64,000 nt of DNA, from contig CAUJNA010003287.1 of NCBI GenBank assembly GCA_963377175.1, forward strand, positions 444,019 to 508,018. The letters are read 5' to 3'. The stretch is from Effrenium voratum. Lineage: Eukaryota > Sar > Dinophyceae > Suessiales > Symbiodiniaceae. A program made the position numbers and the translations under genes. The notes beneath the pieces are model-generated. The model had not been told where the DNA came from. It worked only from the letters and a program-made list of their open reading frames with translations, and did not search any database. The first letter of the stretch is position 1. Each line of letters opens with the position of its first letter. Shown piece by piece: positions 10,276 to 23,379 of this stretch.

Positions 10276-11029
10276 CACCGACATAAACAGCGTGGATGTC
10301 ACTGAAATGGGTTGTATCCTGGAAGTGTTTTGGCAGCAGCTCTAGCTCTGCATTGAGTCTGGTGCTGTGACTTTTGCAGGGCTTCGTCCTTGCAGCGCAA
10401 AGTGCCTCGCCACTTTGGATCATCTGTGGTCTGGCAAATGTGGACGCCGGGCAGCTGCCAGACACAGACACAGACACAGAGACAGAGACACAGACACAGA
10501 CACAAACACAGCACACCACACACACTCACACACAAACACACGCAAACACGCACACACGCACACTCACACGTACACGCACACGCATACGTACACGCACACG
10601 CATCCTTCAGAGATGCCCTTTGGCAGCACTTTGGGCTATAGAACATCGCATTTGAGTGGATTGACCACGCCATGGCCCAACCTGTTGCTTCCCCAAAGAG
10701 CGAAAGTCCAGAAACTTGGGACGTGAGACCTGAGAAAAAAGCAGGCGTTGGGAGGGCGACACCCTTAGCCCAACCAAGTCCTCTGAACAAAGAAAACCAC
10801 ACAACTTGGTGATGCAAATATGTTTTCGTTGTTCATCATTTTAGTGGGCAAACATATAGGTTCCCAAACGGTGCCCTGAAGTGTTGTCAGTGTGCAAGCT
10901 AAGCAGGTGAGCGCTTTTGTGTTTTAGTCGTCCTGTCGAAAGCGGCTTTCCAAGATTGTTTCCACCCACAAACCACCGGGATTCAGGGATTTGATGTGAT
11001 ATACAACCTCTATAGGGGCACTATGTAAC
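10276..11029. other. Low-complexity remainder, no gene seen
   Basis: 10,463-10,600 is an (ACAGAC)/(ACAC)-type repeat like the preceding block. The rest is unique-looking sequence without a coding frame I would defend. Confidence 0.5.
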
Positions 11030-11128
11030 TGTGGGTCAAGAATGGGTACCCAAAATGGAACCCTAGTAAATGGAACGGATTAAAGCCCGTGGTCCAATTC
11101 CTGGTGGTTTAATTTTGACCCACATGAC
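11030..11128. repeat. Inverted-repeat element, gtgggtcaaaa family
   Basis: It starts ctgtgggtcaagaatgg and ends ggtttaattttgacccacat; the ends are inverted copies. The core gggtacccaaaatggaaccc is shared with copies at 42.6, 58.7 and 62.9 kb. It sits about 50 bases beyond the donor of the RLWC exon, inside the predicted intron. Confidence 0.65.
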
Positions 11129-11180
11129 AAAATGCATACCAAGCGTTTGCCCCGAAAGTCGGTGGTTTGGGGCTGGACAC

Positions 11181-12045
11181 CTGCGAGACGAAAGAGATCT
11201 CGCCTCAAAAGCCCACTTCAAGACACGGTCATCGCTGCGAGGGAGGAGGTACACGCTGACATAGACCAAGAAAACTGTCACTGTTGTTGCCAGATAACAT
11301 GGCGCCAGCATTGTAGGCCTCATGATGAGATTTGTCCCTTCGCTCTCTGGATGGCTCTTCAAGAAGGCGGCGATCTCGAAGATGCACCAGAGTCTTTTCA
11401 CCTGGTCATGTCGTGTGCGTGAAGGCGTTGTTTCTGCATGCGGTCTGGGCCTTTCAAAGGGTGGCTGGCATGCTGCAGCCGTCTGTGAGAAATGCTGGCT
11501 CGAGACAGCACGCCGGGATGGCGCTGGCTTGCTGAGTCCTGTAAAATAGAAGGAATGATTTTCTGATTCCAGATACAAAGAGCGGACCAGGTTGGTTGGC
11601 TAGCTGGCTGGCTTGCTTGCTGCCTGGTTAGTTGTGTGGCTACAACCTGACAGCTCGTGGGATCAGGCTTGGTCGAACTAGCCCAAGCGCAACGCATAGC
11701 CCTCAAGCAACCCTTCTGGCTTGAACGACCGCAGAAACTATCCAACAAATCCCCCTTGCCTTAGGGGGGAGGGTGTAGGGGGTCCCCCCGATTTCATTTA
11801 TCTAGTCTTCCCCATGAAAGGGAAACTGGAACTAAATGGAATTCCAGGGATCCCCCCCCTCCCGGGTCACGAGCCAAGTGGCGTAATTTCCTTCGAAGAG
11901 CACCAGCATGGATTCCGAATACTTGAGGAAAGCGCCCAAGCTTAGCAGGCCTTTCATCTTCAGCGCCGGGTTTTGTTGATCTATGGAGACCACGTCCAAA
12001 AACACCAGCTGCCTCTCTCTCCACAAGAACAAGGTCAGGACATAC
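11181..12045 (-). CDS. TIR-like membrane protein, core exons
   Basis: Two exons with consistent splice phase. Exon 11,871-12,045 follows an ag|G acceptor and encodes YVLTLFLW, then QLVFLDVVSIDQQNPALK and SMLVLFEGNYATWL, with donor ctc|gtgacc. Exon 11,181-11,401 follows ccag|GTG and reads VKRLWCIFEIAAFLKS. A hydrophobic stretch follows (MLAPCYLATTVTVFLVYVSVY), with donor cgcag|gtgtcc. Joining leaves no frame gap. The set FLDxxxIxQ / ...LVL.. / RLWCxFE is the signature of a large membrane-protein family I associate with dinoflagellates. It recalls TIR domains, with FLD near the BB loop and W-C-x-x-E near the end. Partner exons upstream (SHSW, membrane helix) are listed separately. Ligand and role are unknown. 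Confidence 0.75.
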
Positions 12046-12384
12046 CTGAGATCGATCCGGTAAATTTACCTGTTGATCAAAAATGCACATAAAGGAAACC
12101 CAAAACAGAAAAGGCCAGCTTTATATTGGACAAACTCAAGGAGTCTTTAAGGAAAGCTAATTACACCAGCCTCGACCCCAAACAAACAGCAAAGCATGAC
12201 AGGTCTGTATAACCCAAAAAAGGCTTGTCTCCTTCCATGTAAGGTGCGAAATTGAGTAGCTTATGTGAGCAACACATAGTTACAATCAGTCTATGTATGT
12301 CCCTGTAGGAAGTCCTTTCTTTTTGGAAGAGGGCGCATCTGGTCCATCCATCTCCTTGACGCCGGGTAAAAGCATCAATGTTGT

Positions 12385-12717
12385 TCATCGACTTCGAGGG
12401 GGAAAATGCCATGTCAATGCCATGTTCGAGAATGAAGGCCCCAGGGATTCGGGGTAACACCTGGCATTAACCAAAGGAAGTTTCGAAGGAGCTTCCCTTG
12501 ATGCTATCAGCACCTCCAGCTTGGTTTCCCAACAAGCCACGTATGCTGCGAGCAAGTAAATCAGAATCTTGCCCAGAGCTGCCACATTCAAGTCGAGATC
12601 TCGGAAAAGAACGTTGATTGCAAGAATGAAATGGAACTGCTCGGATTTCCAAAAATACTCACTGCGGGAGGCTAGCACAAGCGCCATGCAACACAGCTCA
12701 CGCTGAACCCCTTTCAT
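12385..12717 (-). CDS. Possible exon with membrane-like segment
   Basis: An open frame includes KILIYLLAAYVACWETK and FHFILAINVLFRDLDL, hydrophobic enough for a membrane or buried helix. It lies between the FLD exon and the upstream candidate membrane exon of the TIR-like gene, so it could belong to that gene. No clean splice sites were identified and codon bias is moderate. Confidence 0.3.
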   Translation of the reverse strand: MKGVQRELCCMALVLASRSEYFWKSEQFHFILAINVLFRDLDLNVAALGKILIYLLAAYVACWETKLEVLIASREAPSKLPLVNARCYPESLGPSFSNMALTWHFPPRSR

Positions 12718-12744
12718 GTTTCATGGGCCCATCACCCTTTTTCT

Positions 12745-12870
12745 CGCATCATCATCCTCCTCATCCTCGTCATCCTAACCCTCATCACCATCATCATCAT
12801 CATCGTCACCACCTTCATCAGCCAAAGAACCAACAGAATCCTCCTCATCCACCCTCATCATCACAGCGCT
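12745..12870. repeat. Interrupted cat/atc trinucleotide tract
   Basis: Runs of catcat, cctcat and caccatcat. On the minus strand this reads as Asp/Glu-rich codons but contains a stop, so it is treated as simple sequence. Confidence 0.7.
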
Positions 12871-13129
12871 GCAAAAGTCCAAGCTAAATGCTTTGTGTTT
12901 AGCCCCTAAGCTCTCAATTGTCTGCCACCTGCGCGCCTGCATTCATGGCCAGCACTCGCAAATGCCAGCCCAGCCTGGTCAACTCCACAAATGCTTTCAG
13001 GATTCAACCGGAAAAATGCCAACAGGAAAACATGTCAAGAAACCGCTTTTTACACCTTGTCCCCGCTAGAAGTCCAGCAGCGCTAAGTGTGTCTCTCTGC
13101 TGTCGAGTCAGTGAAGGCCACTTGGCTGG

Positions 13130-14350
13130 GCTCTGCTGATGCGCCACAAGAGTTGAGAAGTGCGGCACTGGCTTCCAAAAAGCAGCTCAGAATCCTGAGC
13201 AAAGCAATCAGGCGGATGTCACGGTATTGTTTATCGAGAACAAAAGTACAAAAACAAGGCTCAACAGGGCGCCAGAAAGTTGCAAACCAGCACTTGACCA
13301 GGCTTCCAAAAAGCAGCTCAGAATCTTGAGCAGAGCAATCAGGCGGATGTCACGGTATTTGTTCATCGAGAACAAACCTACATATTTAAGGCTCGACAGG
13401 GCTCTTCAGAATCCTGAGCAAAGCAAGCAGGCGGATGTCACGGTATATTTGCTTATCGAGAACAATATACATATTTAAGGCTCGACAGCGCTCTGCTGAT
13501 GCGCCACAAGGATGCAAACCTGCACTTGGCCAAGAAGTGCGGCGCTGGCTTCCAAAAAGCAGCTCAGAATCCTCAGCAAAGCAATCATCAGGATTTGACA
13601 GTGCATCGGTTTATCAGCACATTTACGGCTTGACAGGGCTCTGCTGATGCGCCACGAGGATGTAAACCTGCAGTTGACCAAGAAGTGCGGCGCTGGCTTC
13701 CACAAAGCAGCTCAGTATCAGCCGGATGTCACGGTATTTGTTTATCGAGAACAATAGACACATTTAACGCTCGACAGAGCTCAGCTGATGCGCCACAAGG
13801 ATGCAAACTTGCACATGACCAAGAAGTGCGGCACAGGCTTCCGAAAAGCAGCTCAGAATCCTGAGCAAAGCAATCAGGCGGATGTCACGGTATATTTGTT
13901 TATAGAACAAAATGGAGGGCTCTGCTGATGCGCCACAAGGATGCAATCCTGCAGTTGACCAAGAAGTGCGGCGCTGGCTTCCACAAGGCAGCTCAGTATC
14001 AGCCGGATGTCACGGTATTTGTCTATCGACACTGGCTTCCAAAAAGCAGCTCAGTGTCCCGAGCAAAGCAATCAGCCGGATCTCACTATATGTTTATCGA
14101 GAAACATAGACATATTTAAGGCTTGACAGGGCCCTGCTGGTGCGCCACAAGGATGCAAACCTGCACTTGGCCAAGAAGTGCGGCGCCGGCTTGCTCAGTT
14201 TCCTGAGCAAAGCAATCAGCCGGATGTCACGATTTCTTTGTTTATCGAGAAAAATAGACATATTTAAGGCCCGACATTGCTTGCTTCTAGCTCCAACGAT
14301 GCTCCACAAGGATGCAAACCTGCGCTTGACCAAGAGAGAGAGGCACATCC
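13130..14350. repeat. Tandem array of ~140-210 bp units
   Basis: The motif tgatgcgccacaaggatgc recurs at 13,138, 13,498, 13,644, 13,786, 13,926, 14,138 and (variant) 14,298. Between copies are conserved blocks aagtgcggcgctggcttcc, agctcagaatcctgagcaaa, cggatgtcacggta and catatttaaggctcgacagg. Unit length varies through internal deletions and one stretch of half-units (13,170-13,440). Confidence 0.85.
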
Positions 14351-14529
14351 TTTGCACAGCAAAATCTGCGACACGCCCTTCCCCATTGCTAAACATTTTT
14401 GCAAGTCGTTCCTGCTGACTTGTCGAATCTATGTTTCTAGCTGGACTGCTTTTCATGCTTCTCAATTGCGCTTGCGCGCTGGCCGAAGGGAGCCGAAGGG
14501 AGCCGAAGCGAAGGGAGCCGAACGCCGGT

Positions 14530-14815
14530 TACTGGATGCCAAGCAAGCCAGGTCAGCCTCAAAACTGGGTAAGTGCCCGGGACCTTCATTTTTCCTGTTG
14601 AGAGCTGTAAGCAGGAAAACAGCCAGCTGGCAGCAAGCAAGGTCAGCCCCAAAGCTCGCAAAGAAGAAGCAGCTTCAGTTGATTTTGCCCGGGGCCCGGG
14701 ACCCTCGTTTTTCCTGTTGAGGGCTCTAAGCGTTAAAAAAAGGCCAGCTGGCAGCAAGCAAGGTCAGCCCCAAAACTCGCAAAGAAGAAGCAGCTTCAGT
14801 TGGTTTTGCCCGGAC
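14530..14815. repeat. ~120-bp tandem repeat, 2.5 copies
   Basis: Repeated blocks gccagctggcagcaagcaagg and aaagaagaagcagcttcag, each followed by tttgcccgg and a cccgggacc-ttttcctgttgag segment. It runs directly into the next satellite. Confidence 0.8.
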
Positions 14816-15600
14816 AGACACGGGAGAGAAGCGGGAGACACGACCCCAAGCCAGCGTCACAGCATCTGGCATCCAGTCACAGCATCTGGCATCCGACCGC
14901 AGAGAAAGGCAGACAAGCAACACGGGAGACACGACCCCGGAGGCAGCGTCACAGCATCTGGCGTCCAAGCACAGCGCGACAAGCGCAGCCAGCGTCACAG
15001 CATCTGACATCCCCGCAGAGACTGGAAGCGGGAGACACGAGCCAGCGTCACAGCATCGCAGAGACTGCAAGACACAGGGAGACAAGCGGCGGGAGACACG
15101 ACCCCGGAGCCAGCGTCACAGTATCTGGCATCCGACCGCAGAGACTGGGAGACAAGCGACAAGCGGGAGACACAACCCAGGAGCAGCATCTTGGCATCCG
15201 ACCGCAGAGACTGGGGGACACAGGGAGACGACCCGGATCCGGCGTCACAGCATCGCATCTGACCCCGCAGACTGGGAGACAGGAGACACGACCCCGCCGG
15301 CGTCACAGCATCTGGCCTCTGACAGCAGAAATGGGAGACACAGGGAGACAAGCGACCCCGGAGCCAGCGTCACAGCATCGGGGGGAGACAAGCGGGAGCT
15401 GGGAGACACAGGGAGACAAGCGGGAGACGGCCCTGGAGCCAGCGTCACAGCAAGCGGAAAACCGTCGTCACAGCATCCCGGGAGACACGACCCCGATCGA
15501 AGCCGGCGTCACAAGAAGGAAACACGAGTCTGGCATCTGACCCGAGAGACTGGGAGACAGGAAGACAAGCGGAAAACAGGACCCCGGAACCGGCATCACA
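14815..15600. repeat. Degenerate ~60-bp minisatellite
   Basis: Irregular reiterations of cgggagacacgaccccgg, agccagcgtcacagcatctgg and catccgaccgcagagact. A 246-codon plus-strand frame through it is a product of the repeat. Confidence 0.85.
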
Positions 15601-15675
15601 CTTTCCCATTCTCTATACCTCAAGTTAGAACCCCAATGCTTCGCTGTTTGGGGAAAAAACAGACCGTTACAAAGG

Positions 15676-16029
15676 TCATTTTTTCAGGGTTTCGGGAGTG
15701 GGGCGGTCTGGCAAAGGTAGAGGGCGGTTCCGAGGAGGGTTCCTTCCGTTCGGGCTCCGGAGATGCACGGGTTCCGAGTGTTTCGGCATGGCTTCCGTGC
15801 GGTTCCAGTTTTCCAGTTCTGCGGTAGGTCTCGGTGCACTGGCTGACTCGGACGCATGCTGTTGGGCACCTGAGCTTTCAGTGGAAGGATGGCTGTGGGG
15901 TGCTTCGGAGTCTTCTGGGTTGAAGAGTTTGAGGTTTGCTTCTTGGCCTGGGATGCCTGGGCTTTCTTTCAGCTCAAACCTTGGGATGCGACCTCCTTGA
16001 GGTCCAAACCCATCCCTTAAAACCCTCAA
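15676..16029 (-). CDS. Proline-rich ORF, hypothetical
   Basis: 117 codons ending in a TGA at 15,676. It is rich in Pro, Glu, Ser and Asn, with a start such as GFGPQGGRIPRFELKES and an end PLPLPDRPTPETLKK. There is no repeat underlying the composition. It could be a terminal exon of a gene read in the same direction as its neighbours, which would split the proposed TIR-like gene, or an intronic relic. No family recognised. Confidence 0.35.
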   Translation of the reverse strand: MRVLRDGFGPQGGRIPRFELKESPGIPGQEANLKLFNPEDSEAPHSHPSTESSGAQQHASESASAPRPTAELENWNRTEAMPKHSEPVHLRSPNGRNPPRNRPLPLPDRPTPETLKK

Positions 16030-16180
16030 ATAGGTCCAATGCTTGGGGATGGAGTTCCAGTTACAACCGTAGCTAACTCCTCAGGTTCCTTCCCAGGCGT
16101 TACCAATGGTTTCCCGGTCGCCGGTTTTTTGCCGCGGAGAACAACAGGACTCACCTAAAAACACAGTGGTACCAACACAC

Positions 16181-16258
16181 ATCCGCGCCGACGGCCGACC
16201 CCAGGCCGGGTCTTTGCCATGTCGCAGGGACATGCCGACGCCCAGCGCCCAAACAGAC
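16181..16258 (-). CDS. Candidate mini-exon (78 nt)
   Basis: Acceptor ccccag|GTC and donor gat|gtgtg enclose 26 codons of GC-rich sequence, open in two frames (for example GRWASACPCDMAKTRPG). It lies 3' of the membrane exon on the same strand. Confidence 0.35.
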
Positions 16259-16380
16259 CTGGGGTCCTCCTGGCTGTGGTGGTCAATAGGGCAACCCCCA
16301 AATCGCTTGCACTAGTAAGTGGAAACATAGACCAAAACCTGCGCTCGTTTTTCCTGGTGGCTTAATCGAACGACCCATAC

Positions 16381-16486
16381 CCTCCTCGTCTTCGATGCCC
16401 TCCGGCGCCGGCAGCTGGCGAAACGCAAAGAGGCACGCCGCCAGCAAGGCGCCGGCGCAGGAGATCGCCAGCGCCGCGAAGCCTCG
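16381..16486 (-). CDS. Candidate membrane-helix exon of the TIR-like gene
   Basis: Acceptor ctgag|CGA and donor gag-g|gtatgg bound a 106-nt exon reading GFAALAISCAGALLAACLFA then FRQLPAPEGIEDEE: a clear transmembrane helix followed by an acidic tail. In the family suggested by the neighbouring exons, hydrophobic helices lie between the SHSW motif and the FLD motif, which is exactly its position here. Confidence 0.5.
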
Positions 16487-16668
16487 CTCAGCCGTTTGAG
16501 GCGACAAAAAAAACTCAGCTCCCCCCGGTCCGATTTGGGGGTACCCGGCAGATTAACCTGGAACCCAACAAAAACGTAGAGGAAACTCCTTTTGGGGGAC
16601 GGGTTCCATGTTCAGTTCAGCTTCCCAGCAAGTGGGTTGGAGCCGATTCGGTAGTTTGGTGGTGAAAT

Positions 16669-16747
16669 GGAGGGTTCAAATACTCATGCGAACCAGGGAT
16701 TCAAATCCCCAAACCAGCAAGGTACCTGATCAAACCCTCCATTTGCG
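16669..16747. repeat. Short inverted repeat
   Basis: aaatggagggttcaaatact on the left is mirrored by tgatcaaaccctccatttg on the right. The centre contains gggattcaaatcccc, which resembles a T-arm only by chance. Confidence 0.5.
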
Positions 16748-16960
16748 AATACATGCCCTGAAAACCCAAGTATATAAATGTCCCAGTAGGGATACGTATC
16801 TTTAAAACTAACAGAGGAAAATAACACATATGCTGAAAACCAAATGGTAGTCACTGCCCAGTGCTTCCAGCTCCCATCCCACATTTCGAAAGCGGATGCT
16901 GCGAAAACAAAACATAGCTAATTTGCTGCCTGGTAGCCAACAACCCCTGGATGAGGGCCA

Positions 16961-17725
<765 letters not shown>

Positions 17726-18059
17726 TGGATGTGCGTACGTTTGTACGTACGCGCAAAGGTATGTTTGTTAAACACGTTTCCGGTTCTGAATCGATTCCCT
17801 TTCAAACCGATAGGAAACATTCGGAAATGTAAGGGAACCCAACATGGTGTTTCCTTGTGGGTGCCGTCAAAACAACGCCAGGGTGTCTCTGAAAAAAAGG
17901 GAAACTGCAAAATGGTTGGTTCCTCCTGGCTTCCCTTTAAAACATCCCTAAAAAGAAAGAAACGGTGGCCTGAAGAACGACAAGCTACCCCCCATTCACT
18001 CAACCTCATTTCTTTGCTCGTTGGACCCCTAAAGAAAACGAAGAAAAATGGTACTCGAA

Positions 18060-18145
18060 GGTCGCGCCATGGCTCCGTTACAGAAGAGCGCCAGCGTAAC
18101 ATACTTCCTCCAGTGATTGTCGCGCCAGCTGTGGCTCCAGAACAC
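18060..18145 (-). CDS. Candidate SHSW exon of the TIR-like gene
   Basis: After a gccag|GTG acceptor the frame reads VFWSHSWRDNHWRKYVTLAL then FCNGAMA. An F-x-SHSW motif followed by W-K and a hydrophobic stretch is the N-terminal hallmark of the same membrane family that carries FLDxxxIxQ and RLWCxFE. The frame is also open upstream (AREADLENDLGFQQRH). A possible start, ATG GCC AAA at 18,432 in a favourable context, reads MAKSELPHWVSANM but meets a stop before this exon unless spliced. The donor is not identified. Confidence 0.5.
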
Positions 18146-18654
18146 CTGGCGATGGGCAAATGAGATTCGATGGCGCTGCTGGAATCCCAAGTCATTTTCC
18201 AAGTCAGCTTCACGCGCTGGGCCGCGCCTCAAGCACATGATGCGTCACGTGCGGTCACCGGCTTGGAAAGAAGGGGCCCCGGGGGGAGCCTAAGGTGGGA
18301 GAAGGCGTGCGCGCTCAGTTAGCGGAGCAACACATATGCAAGAGCGGCCTCGAGGCTAGCAGTTCACGGCGCGGACAGCATCTGCGGGGCCATGTTTGCA
18401 GAGACCCAGTGTGGGAGCTCGGATTTGGCCATGGTCGCAGCCGAGACGCGCTCAGCTTCTATCCCTGGATGAGCCTAGGATAAGCCAAGGATAAGTCAAG
18501 GACCCTTAAGAAGGCCTGGAGGGGATAATAAGGGATAGCCCCCTCCATATAGGTGTTAGCATTCTGTCCCGCAATGCGTTTCCACTCTCAGAAGCAGCCA
18601 GAAAGCGGAAACGGATAAACGAAAAGAAAAACACAAAAAACCGGACAAGAGAGA

Positions 18655-18662
18655 GCGAGGGG

Positions 18663-18705
<43 letters not shown>

Positions 18706-18770
18706 AGGGAGGGAGGGAGGGAGGGGGGGAGAGAGAGAGAGAGAGAGAGAGAAAAAAAAAAAAAAAAACT
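18655..18770. repeat. GA/GGGA purine tract ending in an A-run
   Basis: gagaga and gggagggag repeats followed by about 19 A. Simple sequence. Confidence 0.9.
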
Positions 18771-18834
18771 ATGTTCAGACACGGAACAGCAAGAAAACCA
18801 CCAACGGCCAACCCCCCCCCCTTTCCCCCCCGGC

Positions 18835-18964
18835 GCCTCGATCTCCCGAGTCACTCGTAAGCTTCGAGTGCTCCTGGCCGCACCGTGGCATCCATTTCGC
18901 CAGGGCGCCATGGCCCTTAAGGCCTCGTGCGCCAAGGGCGCACGAATCACGTCCTGGAGCTTGG
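18835..18964 (-). CDS. Candidate exon
   Basis: GC-rich segment open in two minus frames. The better one starts after tgccaag and reads LQDVIRAPLAHEALRAMAPW then RSLRVTREIE. No family recognised. It is followed by the purine tract. Confidence 0.35.
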
Positions 18965-19121
18965 CAGGACGATGCGATCGCTGCGCTTTTTCGGTGGGGA
19001 AGAATTTTGACGTGCTTTTTTGGATTCAGCTGAAGGGGAGGGTTGATCCACAGGTTCTTTGGGGTTCAGGGTGGCGGGGGCGGAGAAGTGGGGTTGGGGG
19101 GGTTGGGGGTGGGGGACTCTA

Positions 19122-19206
19122 CTTGCTGGTGCGATAGGTGGGGAATTTTGGTCCCCTTATATAGGGGTCATTCCATTTCTCATTTCCTGCCTATCGCGCC
19201 AGCAAG
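19122..19206. repeat. 85-bp inverted-repeat element, cttgctgg family
   Basis: The left end cttgctggtgcgataggt and the right end cctatcgcgccagcaag are inverted copies of about 18 bases with one mismatch, enclosing ggtccccttatataggggtc, itself palindromic. A left-half copy is at 41,025-41,068. Confidence 0.75.
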
Positions 19207-20603
19207 CGAGGTACAACGTGGACAAAATACAATTCGCACCAGGTGGAATGGATGAAACCCTATTAAAAACAGTGGTAAAGCATCTACCCATTGGTGCAAA
19301 TTGGATTTCGGCCATCCACAGGTTTAGGGCACCCCAAGACCCCAAATCAATCTACTTGGGTCTGGGGTGCCCATCCACCTTTTCACCCTTTGACCCTTGC
19401 GTTCCTTGCTGGCCATGGGTATATCTTGAAAAGCTCGATTCAAGGGGAAGCGCCCAGGTGGGAGCTTCTCAGAATAGGAGTTGGTCCCCTAAAATGGCCA
19501 CGGTTTCCTTTTGGCTTTCCTTGAAATACCAACCAAAAGGAGGTCGGCCATTGTGAGACACAATCAGTTAGAAGTGTCACAAAATAGGGGACCCCCCGTT
19601 CCGTTGCTATCTGCAAAACCGTTGCCAAGGGTCCTTTGGTACCTAAAGTCTCGAATGACCCCTTGCACGCCGGCAAACAAAAAAACCGCTACGGTATAGT
19701 TGTTCCCGGGAATGTCTCTCTCAAACCCTTGGCGGCGATTGATCGCGTGGAAAAAAGTTGAGAAGTTTTGGTGGGTAAGTGGGAAATACACCTCCCAAAA
19801 GCCAGCGGGGTCCTTTTGCGAATACGTCCCCTTCAAAAAAAACTGTAGTGAAGACGATTCTCTTTGAAACCGACAGGGGAAAAATTGAAAAATATCCTTA
19901 AGCAAATGGAAGGATTGGGGCCCGGACTATCAACGTTGGCATGTTTCGCAACCACCCGCCGTGCCATATGGACGTGCCATTGCTTTTTGGGGTTGGATTG
20001 CACGGAAACCAAAAGGATAACTGCCAGTTTGGGGGCGGGTACCCCTGTGTTTGATACATCCCCTTCCACGCTTCCCCCTATCAAACAGTAGGCCGTCTAT
20101 TTGTCTCGGCTCTTCAGGTGCGACCGAAAGCTAGATCTGAAGCAAGGCACCAAGAACATAGGTCCTTTTATCACCAGCAAGAACGTTGACCGCGCACAAA
20201 ACACATCGTGTGACAGTCAAAACCTGGTAAAGGTTTACCTAAAACTCAAAAATCATCCAAACAGCTGCGTGTCGCTGGCGTTGCCGGGGCTCAAAGGAAA
20301 AATGACCACTCCCCTTTAGGAAAAGAAACGTGACCATGGTTAGAACAATGGTTGAAAAGAACGGTGAGAATCAACCCTAGGTGTCCTTTTGGACAAGCAG
20401 AGGGCACTGATAAATGATTAGCACCCTACTGAAACCAGTTGTGCCATATTTCAACAAATCGGCTCCACAGGGGGGTTGAAACTTCAGTGCTACTTTTTCA
20501 GTGCTGATGAAAGGTCACATCACCAGCCAACTGCTTACAAGGATTCAGGCCCGCCAACTCGGAAAGCAAGAAACAGTGAATGACTGACTGCCCCATGCAT
20601 CTT
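19207..20603. other. Dispersed repeats, no exon accepted
   Basis: Contains a block at 19,840-19,915 (attctctttgaaaccgacag ... cttaagcaaatgg) shared with 16.8, 30.5, 40.6, 44.5, 56.2 and 59.5 kb, and a ttctcagaatagg/ttcccttggt-type block near 19,440-19,560. A plus-strand frame at 20,101-20,319 has weak coding character. Confidence 0.4.
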
Positions 20604-20734
20604 TTACTGGATCCCATGCGTTTTGGCGCGTTTTGGCTTTCTCGCTTTTTGGACCCCATCCTCGCAGTAGGGCTCCATGTTGGACAAGAAGCCAGCAATG
20701 GCCTCCACCTCCAAATCGAGCGAGCCCGTGGGGT
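20604..20734 (-). CDS. Terminal exon of an unrecognised protein
   Basis: The acidic segment LDLEVEAIAGFLSNMEPYC is followed by a basic, nuclear-signal-like tail QKARKPKRAKTHGIQ and a TAA at 20,604. Codon choice is consistently coding-like, with a possible acceptor aatgag at 20,735. It marks the 3' end of a minus-strand gene located upstream of the TIR-like gene. Confidence 0.5.
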
Positions 20735-21189
20735 CTCATTGAAGGGAACCCACAGCCAAGTGGCCAGCTCCCAACGTCGTAGCTTCTGAGTGTTTGCATT
20801 TGGCCGACGCGCAAGCCTGTGATGGTCATCAATGTACGCTTGTTCGTTTATCATGGAAAGTTTGGGAGAAACTTCGGTACGTCCTCCTTTGAGCTCTCTG
20901 AGACGGACGACATCAGAAAAATGAACACTGCAACCCTCTGCGACAAAGTGTAACCCTCTTCGAATTTCGGTGCTTCGGGATGCTCAAAAAATCGCCTGAT
21001 CGTCAGAGCGAGCTCGGAGCGATCTCGGACCGCGTTCGGACGCAATTGCAACGCTTTAAGTAAAGTGCTGAGACGCTGCGCGAGAAAAGAGATCACGCTT
21101 ACCGGCAGAGTTGACAAGATGCAACCTGAAATTGCTTCGCGTCAGCCCTTCAGCTGCGCACTCTGAGACCAGAGCGCGCAGATCTGCTT

Positions 21190-21345
21190 TCGCAAGATGT
21201 ACTTCGCAGCACTTTCGCAAGGTCAGGTACATATTTAGTGGCAGGCGCAGCACTTTCGCAGGATCAGGTGCAAATTGCGTGGCAGGCGCAGCACTTTTGT
21301 AAGGTCAGTTGCAGATTGTACGGCAGCCGCAGCACTTTCGCAAGG
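21190..21345. repeat. ~52-bp tandem repeat, about four copies
   Basis: The unit gcgcagcactttcgcaaggtcagg followed by tacatatttagtggcag-like spacers recurs before the GATA block. No gene. Confidence 0.75.
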
Positions 21346-21429
21346 TTGATAGATAAACATACTGATAATTATGGATAGATACATCGACGAACAAGATACA
21401 TGACATAGATACACATGATGAGAAAAGAC

Positions 21430-23010
<1,581 letters not shown>

Positions 23011-23187
23011 GGTGGACACGAAGTGCTAGTTTCACATGATGCAACCCTAAGCATCATTAGGCAGGCTCTCGTGGGGGAAAGGGATCTGTGGAAGAAAAAT
23101 GGACCTCAAAAAGTGGCCTTTGAGGTTCCAAGACTCTTGGGCATTGTTGGGGCGCCTACAAACCCTTGAATGTCTGTTGCCAGGTTA

Positions 23188-23379
23188 CTAAGTGGTCAGG
23201 GAACCTCCAGCCGAGCTCCGAGAGCGATGTGGAGAACGAAAGAGCCCTGCCTTTGCCACATCCTCCTGGCGCAATTCCACGCTAGGAGCGCTGTCCTCTT
23301 TGTCCATTTCATCTTGGCAGCCCAGGACCACTTCCATTGGCGAAGCCAATCGCCGAGATCCCGAAATCCGGATTCCCAC
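23188..23379 (-). CDS. Possible terminal exon
   Basis: Coding-like codons reading PMEVVLGCQDEMDKEDSAPS then ELRQEDVAKAGLFRSPHRSR, ending at TAG 23,188. Acidic then Arg/Ser-rich. Acceptor not identified and family not recognised. Confidence 0.35.
   Translation of the reverse strand: MGIRISGSRRLASPMEVVLGCQDEMDKEDSAPSVELRQEDVAKAGLFRSPHRSRSSAGGSLTT

Noticed and set aside
8632..10286. Very long plus-strand ORFs of TDSQTHRL repeats
   Set aside because: They are translations of a stop-free octamer minisatellite; no codon bias or conserved residues beyond the repeat.
14815..15540. 246-codon plus-strand ORF
   Set aside because: A degenerate 60-bp minisatellite; the residues follow the repeat with no other coding signal.
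16690..16725. Possible tRNA T-arm (gggattcaaatcccc)
   Set aside because: No acceptor, D-arm or anticodon stem at the right spacing; it is the centre of a larger inverted repeat.
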